64,000 bases of DNA from Pelomonas sp. V22. GTDB taxonomy: Bacteria > Pseudomonadota > Gammaproteobacteria > Burkholderiales > Burkholderiaceae_C. The stretch's first letter is position 1, and the number at the start of each line of letters is the position of its first letter. A program made the position numbers and the translations under genes. Below, piece after piece: positions 1-10,700 of this stretch. Location of the stretch: contig NZ_JAGIXS010000003.1 of the NCBI RefSeq assembly GCF_030014915.1, positions 186,001-250,000 of the forward strand, written 5' to 3'. The notes under the pieces were generated by a model. It did no database searches. It worked only from the letters and a program-made list of their open reading frames with translations, and had not been told where the DNA came from.

Positions 1-1520
1 TCCTGCAGCAGCTGGGCCAGGCGGCCGCTGCCCACCAGGGCGAAGGCATGCTCGATGTCGGGCGCCAGGTAATGGTCGTCCGGCATGGGGGGGCAGGTCT
101 CGCGCAGCAGCGCGTAGACATGCTCCAGCGGGCCTGAGCTCTGCAGCGGGCGCAGGAACTCGAAGCCCTGCGCCGCTGCCAGCAGCTCGATGGCGATGAT
201 GTGGCCGGTGTTGTCCAGCATCGCGCCCAGGCGGCGGGCCGCGAAGGTGGCCATGCTCACGTGGTCTTCCTGGTTGGCGCTGGTCGGCAGGCTGTCAACG
301 CTGGCCGGATGCGCGAGTGACTTGTTCTCGCTGGCCAGGGCCGCGGCCGTGACGTGGGCAATCATGAAGCCCGAGTTCAGGCCGGCATTGGCCGTGAGGA
401 AGGGCGGCAGGCGCGAGACGCCGGTGTCGATCAGCATGGCGATGCGACGCTCGGCGATGGCGCCGACCTCGGCGATGGCACAGGCCAGCGCATCGGCCGC
501 CAGGGCCACCGGCTCCGCGTGGAAATTGCCGCCGCTGACCATGTAGCTCGTGCCGTCGTCGTTGGCAAAGACCAGCGGGTTGTCCGTCACCGCATTGGCT
601 TCGCGCAAGAGCACCTCGCGCACATAGCGGGCCTGGTCCAGGCAAGCGCCCATCACCTGGGGCTGGCAGCGCAGGCAATAGGGGTCTTGCACGCGGTCGT
701 CGCCTTCCTTGTGGGATTGGCGGATCGCGCTGCCGGTCAGCAGCTGGCGATAGGCCGCGGCGGCCTCGATCTGGCCGGGCTGGCCGCGTACCGCGTGAAT
801 GCCCGGATCGAAGGGACCATCGCTGCCGCGCGCGGCGTCCAGCGTCAGGGCGCCCGAGACGATGGCCGTGGCGTAGACCACCTCGAAGCGGATCAGGCCT
901 TCAAGCGCCAGGGCCGTGGAGGTCTGCGTGCCGTTGATCAGGGCGAGGCCCTCCTTGGCTTGCAGCTGCAAGGGCTTGAGGCCGGCCTTCTCCATCTCCG
1001 CGAGCGCCGGCTTGCGCTGGCCGTCCACCAGCATCTCGCCTTCGCCCATCAGCGCGAGGCTCATGTGCGAGAGCGGCGCCAGGTCGCCCGAGGCGCCCAC
1101 CGAGCCTTGTGCGGGCACGTAGGGAATCAGGCCGGCGTTGAACACATCGAGGATGGCCTGCACCACCTCTTCGCGCACGCCGGAATGGCCGCGCGCCAGC
1201 GAGGCGGCCTTGGTGGCCATCATCAGGCGCACGACTTCAGGCGCCAGCGGCGCGCCGACGCCCACGCAGTGCGAGCGGATCAGGTTGCGCTGCAGGGCGG
1301 CCAGGTCGTCCTTGCTGATGCGGGTGCTGGCCAGCTTGCCGAAGCCGGTGTTGACGCCGTACACGGCCGCATCGCCGGCGGCAGCGGCCTGCACCACAGC
1401 GGCGCTGCGGCGGATGAGGGCGGCCGCGCTCTCATGCAGGGCGAGCTTCACGCCGCCGTGGCGGATGCTGCGCAGCTGGTCGAGGGTGAGTTGGCCGGGC
1501 GAGATAGTGATTTGGTTCAT
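1..1520 (-). CDS. hutH: histidine ammonia-lyase, cut by the window edge
   Basis: First step of histidine degradation: non-oxidative deamination of L-histidine to urocanate and ammonia in the cytoplasm. The reading frame starts [10 protein letters not shown] and runs about 506 codons to the left edge, so only a few C-terminal residues are missing (the family is about 510 aa). The Ala-Ser-Gly triplet that cyclises into the MIO electrophile is at residues 143-145 in [12 protein letters not shown]. It lies downstream of hutU on the same strand, with about 100 bases between them filled by a hairpin-rich repeat. The ATG was chosen because translation from it gives a normal family N-terminus. The Shine-Dalgarno sequence in front of it is weak. 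Assignment is secure from motif and context. Confidence 0.96.
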   Translation of the reverse strand, partial: MNQITISPGQLTLDQLRSIRHGGVKLALHESAAALIRRSAAVVQAAAAGDAAVYGVNTGFGKLASTRISKDDLAALQRNLIRSHCVGVGAPLAPEVVRLMMATKAASLARGHSGVREEVVQAILDVFNAGLIPYVPAQGSVGASGDLAPLSHMSLALMGEGEMLVDGQRKPALAEMEKAGLKPLQLQAKEGLALINGTQTSTALALEGLIRFEVVYATAIVSGALTLDAARGSDGPFDPGIHAVRGQPGQIEAAAAYRQLLTGSAIRQSHKEGDDRVQDPYCLRCQPQVMGACLDQARYVREVLLREANAVTDNPLVFANDDGTSYMVSGGNFHAEPVALAADALACAIAEVGAIAERRIAMLIDTGVSRLPPFLTANAGLNSGFMIAHVTAAALASENKSLAHPASVDSLPTSANQEDHVSMATFAARRLGAMLDNTGHIIAIELLAAAQGFEFLRPLQSSGPLEHVYALLRETCPPMPDDHYLAPDIEHAFALVGSGRLAQLLQ

Positions 1521-1557
1521 CGAAGTTTCTTTGTATTTCCAAGCAGAGTCCGAGGAT

Positions 1558-1620
1558 CCGGCTTTGCCGGGCCTGCGGACTTGCCCCCTTGAGGGGGAGC
1601 GCGAAGCGCAGCGGGGGGGG
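1558..1620. repeat. hairpin-rich intergenic repeat between hutU and hutH
   Basis: The gap between the two genes holds two hairpins: CCGGC-TTT-GCCGG (1558-1570) and CCCCC-TTGA-GGGGG (1584-1597), followed by GCGCGAAGCGCAGC and a run of G. This resembles the GC-rich dispersed palindromic elements common between genes in Burkholderiales (from general knowledge, not searched). It could weaken transcription from hutU into hutH or protect the hutU mRNA end. Only one copy of this exact form was seen in the window. Confidence 0.6.
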
Positions 1621-1623
1621 CTG

Positions 1624-3315
<1,692 letters not shown>

Positions 3316-3361
3316 GGGAGCTCCTCGGGAGATGGCCGGGTTCGAAATGGGCGAACTCTAG

Positions 3362-3373
3362 TTGTCTATACAA
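3362..3373. promoter_or_regulatory. HutC-type operator palindrome
   Basis: TTGTCTATACAA is a near-perfect palindrome (one asymmetric pair) in the hutU-hutC intergenic region. It matches the known TGTA/TACA-type site bound by GntR-family HutC repressors, which are released by urocanate. A direct repeat CAAGTAC-AGT-CAAGTAC follows at 3371-3387. Its position between both divergent units suggests joint repression of hutUH and hutCDIGF. Function is inferred from family knowledge. Confidence 0.65.
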
Positions 3374-3388
3374 GTACAGTCAAGTACG

Positions 3389-4120
3389 ATGCGGCCCATG
3401 GCACGCAAAGCTCCGGGTGGTCCCGAACCGCAGTACCTGAAGGTCAAGAATCATTTGCGCGAAGGCATCGCGGCCGGCCGCTGGGTGGCTGGCGACCTGC
3501 TGCCCTCCGAGGCTGAGCTCGTGGCCCAGTTCGAGGTCAGCCGCATGACGGTGAACCGGGCCTTCCGTGAGCTGCTGCAGGAAGGAATGATTGAACGCGT
3601 GCAAGGCGTGGGCACCTTCGTGGCCCAGCTGCACAAGATCTCGTCCACGCTGACGGTGCGCGACGTGCACGAGGAGATCGCCGAGCGCGGCCATCGTCAT
3701 GAGGCTCGCGTCCATCTGCTGGAGAAGATCCGCGCAAGCAGCGAGCAGGCCGCCGGGTTCGGCCTGCGCAGCGGCGCCACGCTGTTCCACAGTGTCATCG
3801 TCCACCTGGAGAACGGCGTGGCCATCCAGTGCGAAGACCGGCTCGTCAACCCGGCCTGCGCGCCCGATTACCTGGGCCTGGACTTCACCCAGACCACGCC
3901 CACCCAGCACCTGCTCGAGGTTGCGCCGCTCTCGGAAGCGCGCTACACCATCGAGGCCACGCTGCCGGATGAGCTCGAGGCGAAGCTGCTGGGCATTGCC
4001 CGGCGCGATCCTTGTCTGGTCGTGAAGCGCAGGACCTTCAGCCGGGGGCTGACCGTCACCACGGTGCGGCTGACCCATCCGGGGTCTCGTTACTTGCTTG
4101 AGGGGAGTTTCCAAGCATGA
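3389..4120 (+). CDS. hutC: histidine utilisation repressor, GntR family
   Basis: Autoregulated repressor of the hut genes that responds to urocanate. The N-terminal winged helix (roughly residues 12-75) has the GntR signature LPSEAELV...SRMTVNRAFREL and the wing segment VQGVGTFVA. The rest is a UTRA effector domain. The frame is open back to a TTG at the operator palindrome, but that start would lie inside the operator. ATG at 3389 (MRPMARK) or 3398 (MARK) is therefore preferred; neither has a clear Shine-Dalgarno. The stop overlaps the hutD start (ATGA), so it is the first gene of a translationally coupled unit. Confidence 0.93.
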   Translation: MRPMARKAPGGPEPQYLKVKNHLREGIAAGRWVAGDLLPSEAELVAQFEVSRMTVNRAFRELLQEGMIERVQGVGTFVAQLHKISSTLTVRDVHEEIAERGHRHEARVHLLEKIRASSEQAAGFGLRSGATLFHSVIVHLENGVAIQCEDRLVNPACAPDYLGLDFTQTTPTQHLLEVAPLSEARYTIEATLPDELEAKLLGIARRDPCLVVKRRTFSRGLTVTTVRLTHPGSRYLLEGSFQA

Positions 4121-4665
4121 GCTGGAGTGTGATGTCTGCAGAGGCGGTGACGCCGCAGCGCTGGAAGAACAACGGCGGCTGGACGCGCGAGCTGCTGGCC
4201 TGGCCGCACAGCAACGACTGGGCCCTGCGCATCAGCGTGGCCGACATCGAGGCCGACGGCCCGTTCTCGGCCTTCGAGGGCGTGCAGCGCTGGTTCGGCG
4301 TGCTCTCGGGCCATGGCGTGCGGCTGTGGGACTACGAGCTCTGCGTCGGCGACGACCTCTTGAGCTTCGATGGTGCGCTGGCACCGGACTGCGAGCTGAT
4401 CAAGGGCCCGACGCGTGATTTCAATGTGATGCACCAGCGGGCACGCGGCCAGCTGCGGGTGTTTCGCGCCGAGCAGGCCTGGGTCGCTGAAGGCCAACTG
4501 GTGGCCTTGTTCAGTGTGGGTGGCGGCGTGCTCAACCATGGCGGCCGCGAGACCCCCCTGGCGCCACTGAGCCTGGCCTGGTGCGAAACGCCGGCTGCGC
4601 AGCCGCTCAGCTTCAAGGGCGCGGGCGGTGATGCCTGGTGGATGGTCTGGAGCGAATCGGCATGA
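4117..4665 (+). CDS. hutD: HutD family protein
   Basis: A 182-aa cupin-like protein of the HutD/Ves family. The typical N-terminal segment [16 protein letters not shown] is present, followed by [17 protein letters not shown]. In Pseudomonas, HutD is linked to fine control of histidine use, possibly by limiting urocanate-driven induction, but its chemistry is not settled. It overlaps hutC and hutI by ATGA on both sides, so it is co-translated with the pathway. Identity is strong by motif and position. Confidence 0.9.
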   Translation: MSWSVMSAEAVTPQRWKNNGGWTRELLAWPHSNDWALRISVADIEADGPFSAFEGVQRWFGVLSGHGVRLWDYELCVGDDLLSFDGALAPDCELIKGPTRDFNVMHQRARGQLRVFRAEQAWVAEGQLVALFSVGGGVLNHGGRETPLAPLSLAWCETPAAQPLSFKGAGGDAWWMVWSESA

Positions 4666-5870
4666 AGCGCGTCTTGTGGAGAAACGCTCGCCTCGCCACG
4701 CTGGCCGGCCGCCAGCCCTGGGGCTGGGTGGAGCAGGGCGCCTTGCTGGCCGAGGGCGAGCAGATCGCCTGGGTCGGGCCCGAGAGCGAGCTGCCGCCTG
4801 GGCTGCAGGTCGATGAAGAACATGATCTGGCCGGCGCCGTCGTCACACCGGGCTTGATCGATTGCCACACCCACCTGGTCTACGGCGGCCAGCGGGCGCG
4901 CGAGTTCGAGTTGCGCCTGCAGGGCGCCAGCTACGAGGAGATCGCGCGCGCCGGTGGCGGCATCCGCTCCTCGGTGGCGGCCACGCGCGAGACCGATGAA
5001 GACGTGCTGTTCCAGCTCGCGTCGGCGCGACTGCAGAGCCTCAAGGCCGAAGGCCTGACCACGGTCGAGATCAAGTCCGGCTACGGCCTCTCGCTGGAGG
5101 CCGAGGCCAAGTCGCTGCGCGTGGCGCGGCGCCTCGGCCGCGAGGCGGATGTCGAGGTGCGCACCAGCTACCTGGGCGCCCATGCGGTGCCGCCGGAGTT
5201 CCAGGGCCGCCAGGGCGACTATGTAGACGCGGTCTGCGGCTGGATGCCGCTGCTGCAGGCGCAGGGCCTCGTCGATGCGGTTGATGCCTTCTGCGAGGGC
5301 ATAGGCTTCACGCCGGCCGAGACCCGCCGCGTGTTCGAAGCCGCGCGAGGCTTGGGCTTGCCGGTCAAGCTGCACGCCGAGCAATTGAGCGACCAGGGTG
5401 GCACCCAGCTGGCCTGCGAGTTCCGGGCCCTCTCTTGCGACCACCTGGAGCACCTGAGCCCGGCCGGCGTGCAGGCGATGGCGCGGAGCGGCGCGGTGGC
5501 CGTGCTGCTGCCCGGCGCCTACTACTTCCTGCGCGACACGCATTTGCCGCCCATCCAGGCGCTGCGCGAGGCCGGCGTGCCCATGGCGGTGAGCACCGAC
5601 CACAACCCTGGCACCTCGCCCACGCTGTCGCTGCTGCTGATGCTGAACATGGCCTGCACGCTGTTCCGCCTCACGCCGGAAGAGGCACTGCGTGGCGTGA
5701 CCGTCAACGCGGCTCGGGCCCTGGGCCTGGTGGATCGTGGCCAGCTGGCGCTTGGTCAGCGCGCCGATTTCTGCGTCTGGGATGTCGCCCATCCCAATGA
5801 ACTGTCCTACTTCTTCGGCCGCAATCCGCTGCTTTTGCGCGTGCGCGGCGGCATCGAGTCCCGACCATGA
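4662..5870 (+). CDS. hutI: imidazolonepropionase
   Basis: Third step: hydrolysis of imidazolonepropionate to N-formimino-L-glutamate. This metal-dependent amidohydrolase has the zinc-binding CHTHLVYGG near residue 70, KLHAEQ in the middle and [10 protein letters not shown] towards the C-terminus. The 402-aa length is typical. The frame is open further upstream, but the ATG at the hutD stop (ATGA overlap) gives the expected start [11 protein letters not shown]. It overlaps hutG at the 3' end. Confidence 0.96.
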   Translation: MKRVLWRNARLATLAGRQPWGWVEQGALLAEGEQIAWVGPESELPPGLQVDEEHDLAGAVVTPGLIDCHTHLVYGGQRAREFELRLQGASYEEIARAGGGIRSSVAATRETDEDVLFQLASARLQSLKAEGLTTVEIKSGYGLSLEAEAKSLRVARRLGREADVEVRTSYLGAHAVPPEFQGRQGDYVDAVCGWMPLLQAQGLVDAVDAFCEGIGFTPAETRRVFEAARGLGLPVKLHAEQLSDQGGTQLACEFRALSCDHLEHLSPAGVQAMARSGAVAVLLPGAYYFLRDTHLPPIQALREAGVPMAVSTDHNPGTSPTLSLLLMLNMACTLFRLTPEEALRGVTVNAARALGLVDRGQLALGQRADFCVWDVAHPNELSYFFGRNPLLLRVRGGIESRP

Positions 5871-6664
5871 GCCAACCCGTCTTCACGCTGCGGCAGGGCC
5901 GCACCCCGTTGTTGATCAGCATGCCGCACATCGGCACAGCCATCCCCGAGGATCAGCAGCACCGCTACCAGCCACGCGCGCTGCAGAGCGAGGACACCGA
6001 CTGGCACCTCGGCCAGCTCTACGGCGACCTGGCCGAGGAGCTGGGCGCCAGCCTCATCCAGCCGCATTACTCGCGCTACCTGATCGACCTGAACCGCCCA
6101 CCGGAAGACACGCCGATGTACCCCGGCGCCTCCAACACCGAGCTGTGCCCGACCCGCTTCTTCACCGGCGAGCCGCTCTACCTGGAAGGCCAGGCGCCTG
6201 ATGAGGCCGAGAAGCTGCGCCGCCGCCAGAACTACTGGCTGCCCTACCACCGCGCACTCAATGCCGAGCTGCAGCGGCTCAAGAACCTGCACGGCCATGT
6301 GGTGCTGTTCGATGCGCACAGCATCCGCTCCGAGCTGCCCTGGCTGTTCGAAGGGCGCCTGCCCGACCTGAACCTGGGCACGGTCGAAGGCAAGTCCTGC
6401 GCCCCCTCCATCACGGCAGCGCTCGGCCAACTGCTGGCCGGGCAGTCGGACTACACGCAGGTGGTCAATGGCCGCTTCAAGGGCGGCTTCATCACCCGGC
6501 ATTACGGCCAACCCGCGCAAGGCCAGCATGCGGTGCAGCTGGAGATGTGCCAGTGTTGCTACATGAACGAGCCGGCGCCGTTCGAGTACCGGCCCGACCT
6601 GGCGGCCAAGGTGCAGCCCTTGCTGAAGCAGATGTTCGAGACGCTGCTGGCGTGGAAGCCATGA
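5867..6664 (+). CDS. hutG: N-formylglutamate deformylase (amidohydrolase)
   Basis: Last step of the five-step hut route: N-formylglutamate plus water gives glutamate and formate. The 265-aa protein has the family motifs [22 protein letters not shown] and LFDAHSIRS, the last contributing metal-binding residues. Presence together with hutF means this organism uses the deiminase/deformylase branch rather than direct formiminoglutamase. It overlaps hutI by ATGA and is followed closely by hutF. Confidence 0.95.
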   Translation: MSQPVFTLRQGRTPLLISMPHIGTAIPEDQQHRYQPRALQSEDTDWHLGQLYGDLAEELGASLIQPHYSRYLIDLNRPPEDTPMYPGASNTELCPTRFFTGEPLYLEGQAPDEAEKLRRRQNYWLPYHRALNAELQRLKNLHGHVVLFDAHSIRSELPWLFEGRLPDLNLGTVEGKSCAPSITAALGQLLAGQSDYTQVVNGRFKGGFITRHYGQPAQGQHAVQLEMCQCCYMNEPAPFEYRPDLAAKVQPLLKQMFETLLAWKP

Positions 6665-6666
6665 GC

Positions 6667-6731
6667 CCCGCACGGCCGCCCGAAGGGGCTCAGCTCCCGC
6701 TTGGCGGGACAGCGAGCAGCGCGAAGGGTGC
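6667..6731 (+). repeat. dispersed repeat copy 1, in front of hutF
   Basis: A segment of about 65 bases runs from GCACGGCCGCCCGAAGG through CTCCCGCTTGGCGGGA to GCAGCGCGAAGGGTGCA. It matches, almost base for base and in the same orientation relative to the downstream gene, a second copy in front of apaH (54009-54073, other strand). Both contain the hairpin CCCGC-(T/C)TG-GCGGG and end in GCGAAGGGTGCA just before a start codon. Confidence 0.75.
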
Positions 6732-6735
6732 ACCA

Positions 6736-8124
6736 GTGAGCAATGTGAAGAGTTTCTGGGCGAGCGAGGCCTGGGTCGACGGCCGCTGGCAGCGCGAGGT
6801 GCTGCTGGAGGTGGGCAGCAACGGCCATTGGCAGCGAATCACGGCCGGCGTCCCGGTACCGGCAGGCGCCGAGCAGCTCGAAGGCCCGGTGATGCCCAGC
6901 CTGGTCGACGCGCACAGCCATGCCTTCCAGCGCGCCTTTGCTGGCCTCGCCGAGCGGCGCGACAGCGAGTCCGACGACTTCTGGTCCTGGCGCGACCGCA
7001 TGTATGGCGTGGCCCTGCGCATCACGCCGGAGCAGCTTCAGGCGATTGCCTCGCAGCTCTACCTGGAACTGCTGCGCGGCGGCTACACCCAGGTCTGCGA
7101 GTTCCACTACCTGCAGCACCGTGAAGATGGCTCGGCCTATGGCGACGAGCTGGCCATGAGCTGGGCCCTGGCGGATGCGGCGCAAGCGGTCGGCATCGGC
7201 CTCACGATGCTGCCGGTGCTGTATGCCCATGCGGGCTTCCAGCAGCCGCAGCTCCGGCCCGATCAGCGCCGCTTCGCCACCGATGCCGACTGGGTCTGGC
7301 ACGCCAGCCGTCGCATCAATGCCGCCGGCCGCCCGTTGTTGAACGCCGGCGTGGCCCTGCATTCGCTGCGCGCGGCGCATGCCGACGACATCCGCCGCCT
7401 GCAGGCCCTGGTCGGCGATGCAGAGCTGCCCATCCACATTCACATCAGCGAGCAGCAGCAGGAGGTGCGCGACTGCCTGGCCGCCACCGGCCAGCGGCCG
7501 ATGCAGTGGCTGGCCAACGAGATCCGGCCCGACGCCCGCTGGCAGCTCGTGCATGCCACGCACAGCACGCCGGACGAGATCGCGCAGATTGCCGCCAGCG
7601 GTGCCGGCGTGGTGATCTGCCCCAGCACCGAGGGCAACCTCGGCGACGGCCTCTGCGACCTGCCAGGCTGGCTGGCCGCCGGCGTGCCGCTCTCGCTGGG
7701 CTCGGACAGCCATGTCGGCCGCGACTGGGTGGAAGAGCTGCGCTGGCTGGAGTATGGCCAGCGCCTCGGCTTGCAGCGCCGCAATGTCGCGGCCGCGCCG
7801 GGCAGCCGGCCTTCGACCGGCGAGCGCCTGTTCGAGGCCATGCGGGCTGGCAGCGCCGCGCCGGCCGGCCTCGCGTCCTGGGGGCTGCAGCTTGGCGCCC
7901 GGGCCGACTTCCTGGTGCTGGAGCGCGGGGCCTCGGGACTGCTCGGCGTTCCCGCCGCCGCCCGGCTCGACGGCCTGGTCTTTGGCAGCCAGGGTCAGGT
8001 CTTGCGCCAGGTTTTCGTGGCCGGGCAATGCCGACTCCAGCAGGGGCAGCACGAGGCGGCGCCGCAGATCGGCGAAGGCTTTGAGTCCGTGATGGGCTCG
8101 CTGTGGTCCGGGACGGACGACTAG
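6736..8124 (+). CDS. hutF: formimidoylglutamate deiminase
   Basis: Fourth step: N-formimino-L-glutamate is deiminated to N-formyl-L-glutamate and ammonia. Amidohydrolase-superfamily metal motifs are visible: VDAHSHAFQRAF near residue 60, HIHISEQ in the middle and LGSDSHVG later. The total of about 462 aa fits HutF. An ATG at 6661 overlapping the hutG stop is in frame, but it would translate the intergenic repeat into an unusual low-complexity N-terminus. The GTG at 6736 (MSNVKSFWASEAW) gives the usual N-terminus, with GAAGGG 8 bases upstream as ribosome site. That site is supplied by the end of the repeat. Confidence 0.93.
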   Translation: MSNVKSFWASEAWVDGRWQREVLLEVGSNGHWQRITAGVPVPAGAEQLEGPVMPSLVDAHSHAFQRAFAGLAERRDSESDDFWSWRDRMYGVALRITPEQLQAIASQLYLELLRGGYTQVCEFHYLQHREDGSAYGDELAMSWALADAAQAVGIGLTMLPVLYAHAGFQQPQLRPDQRRFATDADWVWHASRRINAAGRPLLNAGVALHSLRAAHADDIRRLQALVGDAELPIHIHISEQQQEVRDCLAATGQRPMQWLANEIRPDARWQLVHATHSTPDEIAQIAASGAGVVICPSTEGNLGDGLCDLPGWLAAGVPLSLGSDSHVGRDWVEELRWLEYGQRLGLQRRNVAAAPGSRPSTGERLFEAMRAGSAAPAGLASWGLQLGARADFLVLERGASGLLGVPAAARLDGLVFGSQGQVLRQVFVAGQCRLQQGQHEAAPQIGEGFESVMGSLWSGTDD

Positions 8125-8218
8125 GGGGTGACCGGGGCGAATAGCCCTTGCTGCGCCGCCCCGCGCGCTGGTAGTCTTCCAGGCAGTGGATCCTCAGCCT
8201 TTCGTTGGGAGCGTTGCC

Positions 8219-9775
8219 ATGTTGTCACTGAGCAATTTCACGATCCGTGCGCGCCTGTTCGCGCTGGCCGCCCTGGCCATACTCACGATGGTGGTCATCG
8301 GCTTCCAGGGGCTCTACAGCCTCAGCCAGGCCCGCGAGAAATTCGTCCACTACAACAACAACGACGTGCAGTCGCTGACCGAGATGGCCGGCGTTCGCGC
8401 CGAGGTCGGCAATCTGCGGCGGTACGAGAAAGACCTCTTGATCAACGCCCAGGACCCCAAGGCGGTCGAGAAGTACCGCAAAGAGTGGCTGGAGGCTTAT
8501 CGAAAGACCACCGAGGGCTTGTCCAACATCAACAAGCTCGATGTGGCTCCGGCGGTGCAGAAGATGCCTCCGGTGATGCTCAAGCAACTGGAGGACTACC
8601 GCACCGGGCTGCTGGCCGTGGCGGACCGGGTCGAGAAGGGCGAGTTCGCCGATACCGCGGCGGCCAACAAGGCACTTGAACCCATCAAGGGGCCGGTGCG
8701 TGCCTTGGAGAAGGCGCTTGGCGAGATGACGCAGCTGATCGACCAGCACGGCGAGCAAGAGTCCGCCAAGCTCGGCGAGCATGAGCGCTCGGTGCGCCGC
8801 GCGCTGCTGGCCGTGATCGCGGCCGGCGTGCTCTGCGTAGGCACCTACACCTTCTTCAACATCCGTTCCATCCTGCAGCCGCTGGCTGATGCCGTGGGCA
8901 GCGCCGAGCGCATTGCCCAGCATGACCTCAGCCATGAGGTGCGTGCACAAGGGCTCGACGAAACCTCGGCCGTGATGCGCGGCGTGCAGGCGATGCAGGC
9001 CTCGCTGAAGGGCGTGGTCAGCGGCGTGCGCAACGCGACGGACAGCATCGCCACCGCCTCGCGCGAGGTGGCCGTGGGCAGCAATGACCTGAGCCAGCGT
9101 ACCGAGCAGGCCGCCTCCAACCTGGAGGAAACCGCCTCGGCCATGGAGCAGCTCACGGCCAGCGTCACCCACAACGCCGACTCGGCCCGCCAGGCCAACG
9201 AACTGGCCAAACAGGCCGCGCAGGTGGCCCATCGGGGCGGCACGGTGGTGGGCGAGGTGGTGGGCACGATGGGCAAGATCAGTGCCTCCAGCAACAAGAT
9301 CAGCGACATCATCTCGGTGATCGACGGCATCGCCTTCCAGACCAACATCCTCGCGCTGAACGCGGCGGTTGAGGCCGCGCGCGCGGGCGAGCAGGGCCGC
9401 GGCTTCGCGGTCGTGGCCGGCGAAGTGCGCACGCTGGCCCAGCGCAGTGCCGAGGCGGCCAAGGAGATCAAGGCCTTGATCACGGCCAGCACCGAGAGCG
9501 TGGAGAGTGGCGCCGTGCTGGTGCAGCGCGCCGGCCAGACCATGCAGGAGATCGTGTCCTCGATCGAGCGCGTGGGTGGCATCGTTGCCGAGATCAGCAA
9601 TGCCACGGCCGAGCAGAGTTCGGGCATCAACCAGATCGGCCAGGCCATCGCCAACCTCGACCAGATGACGCAGCAGAACGCGGCCCTGGTGGAGGAGTCA
9701 GCCGCCGCAGCACAGAGCCTGCAGCAGCAGGCCGAGGAGCTGGCGCGCTCGGTGTCGGTGTTCAAGCTGGCCTGA
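8219..9775 (+). CDS. methyl-accepting chemotaxis protein
   Basis: Inner-membrane chemoreceptor of 518 aa. A first transmembrane helix (about residues 10-32) is followed by a periplasmic four-helix-bundle-type sensor domain. A second helix at about 200-220 leads into a HAMP domain. The cytoplasmic coiled coil carries the conserved hairpin tip around [19 protein letters not shown] and [17 protein letters not shown]. No C-terminal CheR/CheB-binding pentapeptide is seen (it ends SVFKLA). GGGAG about 8 bases upstream supports the ATG; an earlier in-frame ATG at 8186 lacks such a site. The ligand cannot be read from sequence; proximity to hut is only suggestive. Confidence 0.92.
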   Translation: MLSLSNFTIRARLFALAALAILTMVVIGFQGLYSLSQAREKFVHYNNNDVQSLTEMAGVRAEVGNLRRYEKDLLINAQDPKAVEKYRKEWLEAYRKTTEGLSNINKLDVAPAVQKMPPVMLKQLEDYRTGLLAVADRVEKGEFADTAAANKALEPIKGPVRALEKALGEMTQLIDQHGEQESAKLGEHERSVRRALLAVIAAGVLCVGTYTFFNIRSILQPLADAVGSAERIAQHDLSHEVRAQGLDETSAVMRGVQAMQASLKGVVSGVRNATDSIATASREVAVGSNDLSQRTEQAASNLEETASAMEQLTASVTHNADSARQANELAKQAAQVAHRGGTVVGEVVGTMGKISASSNKISDIISVIDGIAFQTNILALNAAVEAARAGEQGRGFAVVAGEVRTLAQRSAEAAKEIKALITASTESVESGAVLVQRAGQTMQEIVSSIERVGGIVAEISNATAEQSSGINQIGQAIANLDQMTQQNAALVEESAAAAQSLQQQAEELARSVSVFKLA

Positions 9776-9832
9776 ACGCGCAAGGCCAGGGTAGAGCGAT
9801 AGGGAACAGCCGGCGCGGCTACAGTGCCGGCC

Positions 9833-10672
9833 ATGCTTTCTTCTTCATCCGCCCCGGCGGCCGTACCTGCGCTGCTGCTCGGCGTCGACTTCACCAGCGC
9901 GCCAAGCCGGCGCAAGCCCATCTGGATGGCCCGGGGCGAGCGCCATGCTTGGGTCCTGCGCCTGGAGGGCTTGCAGTCCTTTGAAACCCTCGAAGCTTTC
10001 GGTGATTGGCTCAAGCAGCCGCAGCCCTGGCTCGGCGTGTTCGACCTGCCTTTCAGCCTGCCGCGCGAGCTGGTGGAGACGCTGGGCTGGCCTTTGCAAT
10101 GGCGGCCGTTGATCGAGCACTACGCATCCTTGAGCCGCGCCGAGATCCGCGAGCTGTTTGCCGCCTTCTGTGCGGCCCGACCAGCCGGCAGCAAGTTCGC
10201 GCACCGTGTCTGCGACGGCCCGGCCGGTTCCTCGCCCAGCATGAAATGGGTCAACCCGCCGGTGGCCTACATGTTGCACGCCGGCTTGCCGCTGCTTTTG
10301 GCCGCCGGCGCAAGCTTGCCTGGCCTGCATGAGGGTGACCCGGCAAGGCTGGCGCTGGAGGGCTATCCGGGCCTCACGGCTCGCGAGCTGATAGGCCGGC
10401 GCAGCTACAAGAGCGACACCAAGGCGATGCAGACGCCTGAACGCCTGATCGCCCGCAAGGATGTGATCGAGGCCCTGGAGCAGGGCCGCAGCCGCCTCGG
10501 CCTGCGCCTCAAGCTCAGCCATGCGCAGCGCGATGAGCTGGCGGCCGATGGCTCGGGCGACAAGCTCGATGCCGTGCTGTGCCTGATGCAGGCGGCCTGG
10601 GCTTCGCAGCAGGCGCGTTACGGCATGCCCGAGGACATGGATGCGCTGGAGGGCTGGATCACCAGCGCCTGA
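9833..10672 (+). CDS. DUF429-type protein of unknown function
   Basis: About 279 aa resembling the DUF429 family of predicted RNase H-fold nucleases. The N-terminal LLGVDFTSAPSRRKPI supplies an early conserved aspartate (GVDF), and FDLPFSLPRELVETLGWP gives a second. A later segment ends in DKLDAVLCLMQAAWA with conserved Asp. These spaced acidic residues fit that fold, but no activity is established. ATG 9833 is taken as start; a GTG at 9824 is possible. It converges on the FHA-EAL gene, whose end is only 28 bases away. Confidence 0.7.
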   Translation: MLSSSSAPAAVPALLLGVDFTSAPSRRKPIWMARGERHAWVLRLEGLQSFETLEAFGDWLKQPQPWLGVFDLPFSLPRELVETLGWPLQWRPLIEHYASLSRAEIRELFAAFCAARPAGSKFAHRVCDGPAGSSPSMKWVNPPVAYMLHAGLPLLLAAGASLPGLHEGDPARLALEGYPGLTARELIGRRSYKSDTKAMQTPERLIARKDVIEALEQGRSRLGLRLKLSHAQRDELAADGSGDKLDAVLCLMQAAWASQQARYGMPEDMDALEGWITSA

Positions 10673-10700
10673 GTGCCGCCGGGTGACCAGGGCCCATGGC

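Noticed and set aside
354-1592. Long open frame on the plus strand opposite hutH
   Set aside because: Antisense shadow of a clear hutH frame; its Ala/Gly/Arg/His-rich translation has no domain and arises from GC-rich codon third positions.
3362-3388. TTG start for hutC
   Set aside because: It would lie in the HutC operator and adds nine residues not typical of the family.
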